Of a DNA stretch of 64,000 nucleotides, positions 56,453 to 64,000 are shown one piece after another. The stretch's first letter is position 1. Every line of letters starts with the position of its first letter. The position numbers were made by a program, and so were the translations under genes. The notes below the pieces were generated by a model that did not search any database, was not told the origin of the DNA, and worked only from the letters and a program-made list of their open reading frames with translations. The DNA is from Diadophis punctatus similis (lineage: Eukaryota; Chordata; Lepidosauria; Squamata; Dipsadidae): assembly GCA_023053685.1 (NCBI GenBank), contig JALIGW010000001.1, positions 67,089,740-67,153,739 of the forward strand, written 5' to 3'.

Positions 56453-58032
56453 GGAAAAAGTACCACAGCTTACAAAAAGCTATTATAAGACAGAAGATGG
56501 AGCTTTGCTCCCTTTTGGATACACAAGTGCATGGGGGAAGGCATGGAATTGAGATTCACAAATTCATGTTTCATTCACAAAAAGTACAAAGTTTCTTCAG
56601 TGCTCAGCTGAATGTATTCTTTACACCTGCCTTCACTAAGGGAAGCAAAGCAAAGATAATAGACTAAAACAACATTTCAGAAGACAAAGAAATGAGGTAA
56701 AGAAAGCTGACATAATTACTGACCATTAAACATTAAGAAGTGCTCAAGTGACCCTCCACTGTATACTTGTGAAATTGTTGGTTTTCCCACCAAAACTATC
56801 TAACGTAGCACAGTAATTCATCTTTGTATGGGGTTCTAGAAAGTGACCAGTTATCTTTTAAAAAAAAACCACCTTAGGAAATACTTATAAAATTACAAAT
56901 AATGTCTGTTTTTGTAAATTGGAAAAAATAAATATGAATATAAGTATATAGTGTCTTTCCTGAAATAGAATCAGTCTAGTTTGTATGTCTCACTATTTGC
57001 AATGTCAAGAAACGTGGATTAGAATGGTTCAGCCGAAATTCTCTCTCTCTATATGTGTGTAGAGTATTTTCATTTTCAAGCTACTTTTTGAGACTTCTTT
57101 CTCTCTATGGAAATCCTAGATAAGCAACAGGAAACTGCTATTAGGGCTCAACCTCTACTATTTAGTCTACTAAGGATGAAAAAGCTATTATAAATATTAT
57201 TGTGTTTTAGAATTTAAATGCTAATAGTCATTTACTGGGGGTTTTATTTTTAAAAAAGAAAACATTCCCAATGAGACTTATGATTAATTGTATGTACCAC
57301 GTTTGTAACAGTTGTAAAGATTAGTCAGCAGGCTACTCTCCTTACTTATATAACAATGAGTGGAAAATTCTGGCTATGCTGTCTTCATGAATGTAATGAG
57401 AACAATGATGAACTTATCTATATTTATCTATCTTCCCCACAATTTGGGCTCATATTACAGACTGGTATACAGTTGAAGCACATGAAATGTAAATAAAGGC
57501 AAAATACAATGTGCTGAAAACTATTCCTCCAGTACGTGGTAAGCAGGCCACAGATATGTGTTTTTTTCATCGCACTGTCTATATTTAATCAGTGTCTTGT
57601 TTGCTGCTTATCATTTACATGACTGCCAACACCTGTAATTAATGGTTAGGATCCAAACTATTTTACAATATTCAAAAGTGATAAGTCAGCCTGTTTCTTG
57701 CTTTCTCCACCACCCTTGGAAACAAATGCTATCATTAACAAAGGTGGCTTTGAAGTCTTCAGAAATATTCCATGCCTGTTCTACTGAGAAGTTAAATTCA
57801 TTAACTCCAACTGATAATTTTAAACAAGTCAAAGGCTATTGGCCAATTTATTATCAAATCAGTTTGTAAACCAGTAAGGGGAGGTGCGGGAAGCATCACT
57901 CTACAGCTTCCACTATGGTTATGCTTGGAGAGCAGATATGAAATTATCCTTTCTCATCTCAAATTTCTCATCTGGCATTGCCTGATTTATCGGATGCAAT
58001 TTTAGCGATGCAATCCTTGTAGCTGGATGCAA
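56453..58032 (-). other. Putative VIT 3' UTR
   Basis: Sequence between the VIT stop and the candidate poly(A) signal. No repeat family or other gene was recognised. Its extent depends on the poly(A) call. Confidence 0.45.
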
Positions 58033-58211
58033 TCAGTTCCGTGGCTGTGAATTAAACTCTGTACAAATATTCTGAATGATCTTAGGAACAAATCTATAGA
58101 GTCTGTCAAATTCATCCACAAAGAATGAATGTTCCTTATCAGGGTCAGTTGCCACAGCTTCCAGTTCATCTTGGGCAGCCCATGCGATTCCTATTGAGTA
58201 AGCTATTACAC
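58033..58211 (-). CDS. VIT: VIT (vitrin), last coding exon
   Basis: Vitrin is a secreted extracellular-matrix protein with an LCCL domain and two von Willebrand A domains. This exon gives the end of the second A domain: GVIAYSIGIAWAAQDELEAV, then EHSFFVDEFDRLYRFVPKII and the C-terminal NICTEFNSQPRN, with TGA at 58033-58035. The acceptor CTGCAG precedes 58211 and its phase matches the donor of the exon at 60065. VIT is favoured over the paralogue COCH by the C-terminal residues and by the STRN neighbour. Confidence 0.94.
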
Positions 58212-58668
58212 CTGCAGGGGGGGAAATAGACCATAATGGATCAATGCCTTTTTTTAAAAAAAATGGATTCTGCATTCATATACATCTTCATAATAATCCA
58301 GATAGAATATGAAAAAAGAAAAGACCTGTGCCTGTTCAAAAGGAGTAATGCAGGTCCCCATTACTTTACAATTGTGGTATTTTTATTTATTTTTTTAAAA
58401 AAATGGTTTTCAAGTACACAGGACCCCATGCTGAATTTTCCATCAATTGAGAAAACAGTGAAAGAACAAAAGGAATAAAGAAACTTGAATTTGGTGTAAC
58501 CGAAGAGTAATTTCCCACCCACTGTAACTTATGCTAAGTAAAGTTGTGCTATGCTTTTGATCCGGAATTGAACTGCTCCCAGTTCAGCATTTTCCAAAAG
58601 AAGTGGTGTCTTTTCTTAGACACTTCCTCCATTTGTTTTTTTTTCTACGATTGTCCTGTTACTGTAAA

Positions 58669-59558
58669 GTGACCAGATATTTTTTTTTAAGCGGGACGGG
58701 GGGGCGCCGGGGCGCCGCCATTTGTTTTGCCCTCTGCGCATGCGCAGAACGCTGCGCATGCGCAGAGGGCAAAACAGCAAATGTCGGCGTCCAGGTGAGG
58801 TGGGGGGGAGGGGGGGAAGCGGGAGGGCGCTTGGATGCCTGCAGCTCACGACAGGTAAGCTGCCGGCTGCCTCCTTTCCCCGTCTCCCGCCTCCCGTTCG
58901 TTGCTTGCCAGCCCGGCCGAAGGGAAGGCGGGAGGCAAGGAAAGGCCTCCCGAAAGGGAGGCGGGCTCCCGAAGCCTCCCCTCCTTTCGGGAGGCCTTTC
59001 CTTGCCTTCCCTTCGGCCGGGCTGGCAAGCAACGAACGGGAGGCGGGAGACGGGGAAAGGAGGCAGCCGGCAGCTTACCTGCTCCAAACATCCAAGCGCC
59101 GCGGTCTCCCGGTCGCCCGCCCGGCCCCAGGGCAACGGCGGCAGCGAGGCGACGGGGGGAAGAAAGGGGAGGGGGACGAGGAAGGGCTGTTTGCGCCGCT
59201 CGTAAACTCAAAGCGGCGACGGCTCCTCGTCCCTCACCCCTCCCAACCGCAGCGGCGCCTCCAAGGGCGGGGCTAGGGATGGGGCGGGGGAAGGAGAGGA
59301 GGAGCAGCCTCCCTTCCCCCTCCCCCCAGCTTCCAGCCGCCGCCGAAGGAGTCAACAACGCGGGACGCCCGCACGCCGCCAACGCCGCCCACGGCCGGCC
59401 CGAGCTGAGAGGCCTGCTGCCTTTCAGGCTGATTTGTTGAAAGAATGCCCTAGTCGGGCAAACTTTGAAAAAATCGGGACTTTTTAGAAGGCGGGCGGGA
59501 CGTGGGACAAATGGTGAAAAAGCGGGTCTGTCCCGCCAAAATCGGGACGTCTGGTCAC
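58669..59558. mobile_element. GC-rich inverted-terminal DNA element in a VIT intron
   Basis: Terminal words GTGACCAGAT and (A)CGTCTGGTCAC are inverted, with GCGGGAC and GTCCCGC just inside. The interior is extremely CpG- and G-rich. It contains a 50-bp palindrome with two perfect TGCGCATGCGCA sites (58735-58746, 58753-58764) and a large inverted repeat (arms about 58826-58968 and 58980-59100). The flanks show no clear target duplication, so the superfamily is unassigned. The many long open frames on both strands look like a result of GC richness. Confidence 0.75.
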
Positions 59559-59784
59559 CTTATGCTACTATGTCAACAGTTTCTTTAAGGAGGTGACAAT
59601 ACACGTACTATACATAGCACAAGATATTCCAGGCCAGCCAGGCCTAAAGGACCAAAGTCTTCAACAATTCCACCTAACTCAATTAAATTTGGTCCTCATA
59701 CAATCCAAGAATGGTCTGTCAATTGTAGCTGTGGGTAAGTGGGAATACTAAACTTAATCTTAACTTGGATTTCTGGGTGGTCTA

Positions 59785-60040
59785 ATTTATTTATTTATAT
59801 TTCTATGCCGCCCAACTCCCAAAGGACTCTGGGTGGCTCACAGCATACAGAAACATAAATAAAATATCAATTTAAAATTTAAAATTTAAAAAAGCAGAAT
59901 TAAAACATATTAAAAAAATTACAATCATACAACAGTCATGGGCTGACCTCAACTATTGTCATCGGAGGTCAATGGTCCCAGGCCATTTAAATGCCCTCTT
60001 CAGATTAACAGCCCTAGGTCTGGCTAAACCTTTTTGAAAC
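59785..60040 (-). mobile_element. L2-type LINE 3' end, antisense
   Basis: 'ttatatttctatgccgcccaactcccaaaggactctgggtggctcacag' is the complement of the L2-type 3' end (ctgtgagccgcccagagtc...). Upstream on the minus strand is a short tail reading towards '...RAFKWPGTI'. It lies in the VIT intron and ends within about 25-50 bp of the exon at 60065. Confidence 0.7.
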
Positions 60041-60064
60041 AAAAATATAACAACAGGCGATTAC

Positions 60065-60578
60065 CATTTTGGTGTGCTGCTAAAGCTGGTCCCCTGACAT
60101 CATCGTACGATCTGCCATCTGTAATCAAAATCATGATTTTCCGCTTGTTGGGTTTGGATTTGCTGAAGAGCTGCTCAAAGGCGAAGTTGATGGCTGCTCC
60201 AGTGCTGGTTCCTCCACTCCAATAGTTGATTCTTTTGATGGCGTTCAGCACCTCCTGCTTAGTGTTGTGCTTGTTAAAGTTAAATTCCAGCCTTTGTTCA
60301 TAAGTGTACTGCACAGCTGCGATCCGGGTATCTGTATCGGAAATCTCAAACTCTTTGCTAATATTGGCTACAAATTGCAGAATGGTGCGGAAGTTACCTG
60401 TGCCAACGCTGCTAGATCCATCAATGACAAACCCAATGTCAGCTGAATTTAGACAGGTTTTGCTGCAAGCCAAACGGTCAACATCACAGACTCGTTTCAC
60501 TAAAGGCTGCACTACTTTGTACAAGGTAAACCAACTGGTGACTTGCATAGAATAGTATCCATTGGTCCGGCATACAGC
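60065..60578 (-). CDS. VIT: VIT penultimate exon (second vWA domain)
   Basis: 514 bp starting after ATCATTTAG with AVCRTNGYYSMQVTSWF, then PLVKRVCDVDRLACSKTCLN and the A domain beginning ADIGFVIDGSSSVG. The MIDAS metal-site elements DGSSS, the GGTSTG threonine region and MILITDGRS are all present. It ends at AAHQNG with donor GTAATC and one base of the next Gly codon. The cysteines before the domain match the vitrin/cochlin pattern. The encoded domain is expected to bind collagen or other matrix ligands. Confidence 0.95.
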
Positions 60579-60859
60579 CTAAATGATAGAATTTTATACC
60601 TTTTTATAGCTTTATATCATAATCAGATCACATGAAATCTTCAAAAATTACTATAGTAGACATCCTGATTTCCCTCTGTTTACATGGTTTTGCTCATGGG
60701 TATAATTGCCAGGAAATAAATTTTTACATTTATACATTTCTAGGTTTAATCTTGTAATATCACTGATCTGGAGTTATTCCTGTTTGCTGCTGATTTCCAT
60801 CAGTGTTCTAAGATCTGAAAACTTAGCATTACAGTTTTAAAATAGCTTTCTGCAAGCAA

Positions 60860-61003
60860 GAGGACCCAGATTGATGGGAGCAATATGCTACATTTGTAAA
60901 CCTCTCAGAGAATGTTGTAAAGTACTATCGAATGGTACAGTGTATAAGTGCTGTAAAGTACTACAGAGCAGTATATAAGTCTAAGTGCTATTGCTATTGC
61001 TAC
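60860..61003 (+). mobile_element. SINE tail fragment
   Basis: Only the body and tail of the tRNA-SINE remain ('gaggacccagattgatgggagcaatatgct...tgtaaacctctcagagaatg', then 'gtataagtgctg' and a second 'gtatataagtctaagtgctattgctattgctac'), with an internal duplication of the 3' end. A decayed palindromic MITE may follow at about 61019-61112. Confidence 0.7.
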
Positions 61004-61646
61004 TCTCTTGAACTCTCTTGAATTCTTTCACACAATTTCCAGCCAGCATGGCCAGTGTACACATTGGGTGGGAAATTATGAGGATTGAAGTCCAATACAT
61101 TGGAAGGTCCTTGGATTTATATATATATATATATACAAGATCAGTTTTAGTGCTGCAAAAATCAGAATTTTGTCACTCATTGAGATGGGTGACTTTATAA
61201 ATTGATTAAATAAATATATAGATAAATAAGTTTGTTCTATCATACGAATGATTGCACATCCGTGCAGTTATTTACTTTGTAAAATGCAGCTACCATAAAT
61301 TCGTGTATACAAATATATGCTTAATTCATGTCTCAGAAGGGCTCGTTGTAGCTCTGTCCTAGCAAACTTAAATAAAATCAAAATTGGTCAGTAGGCTGGA
61401 GCCTGCCCAGCTTTAAGATATGAAGCAAGAAATGTGTTTCATGGCAAACCTATGAGGGGAAGTACACAAAATATTCAGAAGGCGTGTCCAAGAAAGAAAA
61501 AGTTATTTTTGCATTTCCCAAAGACAGCTTTGCTTTTTGAAGGCGACTTCTTTCAAGCCTTCAGGAAGAATTCCAGCTCATAAGAATACTACTTAATTGA
61601 AAAGGCATTCTGTAAAATGCATCCAGTTCCTGTCTAAACTCTAGAG

Positions 61647-62071
61647 CAGTGATGGCGAACCTATGGCATGGGTGCCACAGGTGGCACGCGGAGCCATATC
61701 TGCTGGCACACGAGCTGTTGCCCTAGCTCAGCTCCAGCGTACATGTGTGTGCACGCAAGCTGATTTTTGGCTCGCATGGAGGCTCTGGGAGGGCGATTTT
61801 GGCCTCCGGAGGGCCTCCGGGTGGCAGGGGGAAGCGTTTTCACCCTCCCCAAGCTTTAAGAAAGCCTCTGGAGCCTGGGGAGCCAAAAAACAGGCCTACT
61901 GGGCCCACTGGAAGTTGGGAAACGGGGGAGTGGGGGGGGGTCACACATGCATGCGCAGGGAGGTGAGGCAAGTGGGGGGCTTTGAATTATGGGTGTGGGC
62001 ACGCACGTGTGTGCGATAGCGCATGTACGCACTATTTCGGCACCCGAAGAAAAAAAGGTTCGCCATCACTG
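61647..62071. mobile_element. hAT element of the 'CAGTGATGGCGAACC' family
   Basis: Ends CAGTGATGGCGAACCT and AGGTTCGCCATCACTG are perfect inverted repeats, extending to GGTGCC and GGCACC with gaps. The duplication CTCTAGAG (61639-61646 and 62072-62079) is exact. 425 bp, non-coding, common in squamate genomes. VIT intron. Confidence 0.93.
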
Positions 62072-62563
62072 CTCTAGAGTTTATGAGGACAAGTTCTAAC
62101 CAAGGTGCATCCAGAACTGTCATGTGTATTGCAATAAATTTTCATCAATAGATCCACTTGGAGACAATGGTACACTGTGTCCACAAAGCAAAATCTGAAA
62201 CTCCAGATTTTCGATTGCAAAGTGTGTTGCTGCTGGAATGGTACAATTTCTTTCTTTTGCTCTCTGGACTATTGCATTCTTCATTTTATTACACTCAAGT
62301 TAACAGTCAAAATGAGCACGATACTAGAACTTCACCATATCTAGTTTTGTTTGTTTTGCAATAAGAGGGAAAAAAATTTCTGATTCCAATGGAAACTTTC
62401 CTTTGTTGTGAATAATAGTATACAGTATATAGTATGGGGATAGTGAATCCAGTTAGAACTGTTGCAGAGGCAAAGGATAAAAGCCCCTTAACTACATAAT
62501 ATTGGTTGTCCACAGTTGCCCACTTTTTAATCAAATGCAGTATTTCTGTATTTCTTTTAAATA

Positions 62564-63340
62564 CAGATAGTCCTCAACTTACAACCATTCATTAGTGACC
62601 ATTATGGCGGCACTGAAAAAAGTGACTTATGACCATTTGTCACACTTATGACTGTTGCAGCATTCCCTGGTCACATGATTAAAATGTGGTTGCTTGGCAA
62701 CTGGCATGTATTTATGGTGGTTGCAGTGTCCTGATGTCACGTGATCCAGGGGTGGGTTCCACTTACCATCGCCACCGGTTCGCATCGCAATGTTTCACAC
62801 GTGCGCGATCGCTATGCTCGCGCATACATGCACGTCCCCTTCTGCAATTTTACATCCGCACATGCTCCGTAGCTAGAATCAGCCCGAAACACAGCTGAGG
62901 AGCTGATCAGCTGTGCTTTGGGCAAAGAAATAAAGGTCAGTATTAACCCGGGGCGGGTGGGAGGGCCCTTTTTCAAGCAGCGGAAGAGGAGAAGCCATCT
63001 CCAAACAGGGAAAATTTCGCAAAAACTTCCAAAAAAAAGATGGTGGCGTGCACGGACCAGCACTGACAGTGATGTCACCAGCGGATCGCTACCGGTTCGG
63101 GCAATCCGGTGCAAACCGGTCCGAACCGACCCCTGACGTGATCACTTTTTGCGACCTACTGACAAGCAAAGTCAATGGAAAAGCCAGATTCACTTAACAA
63201 CCCTGTTACTAATTTAACAACTGCTATGATTCACTTAACAGCAAGAAAGGTCTAAAATGGGGCAAAATTTACTTAACAGCTGTCTTGCTTAGCAATGGAA
63301 ATTTTGAGCCCAATTGTAGTTGCAAGTCAAGGACTATCAG
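62564..63340. mobile_element. Tigger-like MITE interrupted by a hAT
   Basis: TA duplications at 62562-62563 and 63341-63342 enclose CAGATAGTCCTCAACTTACA and TGCAAGTCAAGGACTATCAG, which are inverted with a few differences. Without the insertion at 62747-63143 the element is about 380 bp. TA duplication and terminal CAG fit pogo/Tigger-type elements. VIT intron. Confidence 0.8.
62747..63135. mobile_element. hAT-type non-autonomous element, copy 8, nested
   Basis: Left end CAGGGGTGGGTTCC; right end degenerate (GGTCCGAACCGACCCCTG). Identical flanks ACGTGATC at 62739-62746 and 63136-63143. Its interior is nearly the same as copy 7, including AGCTGATCAGCTGTGCTT. It is inserted in the Tigger-like element. 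Confidence 0.9.
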
Positions 63341-63586
63341 TATCTACTATCCAAGAACAGTTTTCATCGGCTTTGTTTTTAAATTTTAAAAAAGGATGGT
63401 AACTTAATGTACATTGAATTATCACAATGCTTGGCAGAACTGAGTCCAGGACCGTGAAGTAATTACTTTGGCAAAACAACTGTAATCTGTTCTTGTCTGA
63501 TTATGCCATATGTGGTAAAGTGACCAGACTTTGTATTCTCCCAGAATAATACATGCACACTCCAAAATCTGCCACTTTCTTCTTAC

Positions 63587-63813
63587 CTTGTCCACAAAGT
63601 TTGTCTCAATGACATTTTTCTTTTCATTTTCATCCGGTCCTTCAATGGTGATAAAGAAAATGTTAATGCCAGACTCCCGTGCCAGCCTGGAGGCTTCTTC
63701 TACCTTATCAGTGGGCCATCCGTCCACCAACACTACAGCGACGTTGGGGGCACTTCCTCGGTTGCCGTTGGCATCTTCAAAGTAGTTTTTGTTAACAAAG
63801 GACAAAGCTTTTC
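63587..63813 (-). CDS. VIT: VIT exon (second half of first vWA domain)
   Basis: 227 bp from acceptor GACATAG to donor GTAAGA. Reads KALSFVNKNYFEDANGNRGS, then NVAVVLVDGWPTDKVEEASR, LARESGINIFFITIEGPDEN and ends NFVDK. Joining it to the exon at 60578 in phase 0 recreates ...NFVDK-AVCRTNG..., as in vertebrate vitrins. DGWPTD replaces the usual TDG motif of active A domains, as is normal for the first vitrin/cochlin A domain. The earlier exons are outside the window. Confidence 0.94.
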
Positions 63814-64000
63814 CTATGTCAGAGGGTGGCAGAGGGGAAAGAGTTGTTCCTTTGTTTAGTAAATCTTTAAAAAGCGAGTTCCTGTTTATTTATTTGGCAT
63901 TGTATTGCACGTTATCAAGAAATGTGCAAATTAACAATGCAGATACATGGAAAAGATGACACGGACTTCTACCAAATATGGAATAAGGTATATAATTGGA

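Noticed and set aside
58603..59440. Six overlapping long open frames (138-200 codons) in the VIT intron
   Set aside because: All lie in the GC-rich palindromic element; frames on both strands mirror each other because of the inverted arms. There are no domains.
63422..63805. The vWA exons as COCH (cochlin)
   Set aside because: The C-terminal NICTEFNSQPRN and exon junction sequence fit vitrin, and STRN/HEATR5B neighbours mark the VIT locus; COCH lies next to STRN3.

Overview
This is a vertebrate nuclear DNA window, most likely from a squamate reptile and probably an advanced (colubroid) snake. The support is threefold: spliced genes with GT-AG introns and vertebrate protein sequence; dense squamate-type repeats (tRNA-derived SINEs with a Bov-B-like tail, CR1, L2, L1 and Rex-like LINEs, hAT and Tigger-like DNA elements); and gene order. 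The three genes lie in the order HEATR5B (+), STRN (+), VIT (-), the arrangement known on human 2p22 seen in reverse orientation.

Layout. 351-655 is the last coding exon of HEATR5B. 656-7600 is HEATR5B 3' UTR and intergenic DNA full of repeats. A CpG island (about 7600-8420) holds the STRN promoter and first exon. STRN runs from the ATG at 7883 to the stop at 50686. All 18 coding exons join in frame with GT-AG introns to give 798 codons. Its introns carry most of the mobile elements. 50687 to about 56430 is the STRN 3' UTR plus a convergent intergenic gap. VIT enters from the right on the minus strand: its last three coding exons (63587-63813, 60065-60578, 58033-58211) encode part of the first and all of the second von Willebrand A domain, with a plausible poly(A) signal at 56447-56452.

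The three genes do not form a functional pathway. HEATR5B acts in AP-1/endosomal trafficking, STRN is the scaffold of the STRIPAK phosphatase-kinase complex, and VIT is a secreted matrix protein. Their proximity is conserved synteny.

The most notable non-genic structures are: (1) an ~890-bp GC-rich inverted-terminal element in a VIT intron with two perfect NRF1-type palindromes and ~120-bp inverted arms; (2) palindromic hAT-like MITEs whose arms closely resemble the ZNF143/SBS promoter motif; (3) a mariner deletion derivative that keeps an intact 108-codon ORF fusing the DNA-binding N-terminus to the C-terminal tail; (4) a 211-bp palindromic insertion with a 14-bp target duplication and hammerhead-core-like strings; (5) a 30-bp miRNA-like hairpin in STRN intron 1; and (6) eight members of one hAT-type family, most with clear 8-bp target duplications. 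I saw no CRISPR array, operon, rRNA, tRNA gene or prokaryotic system.
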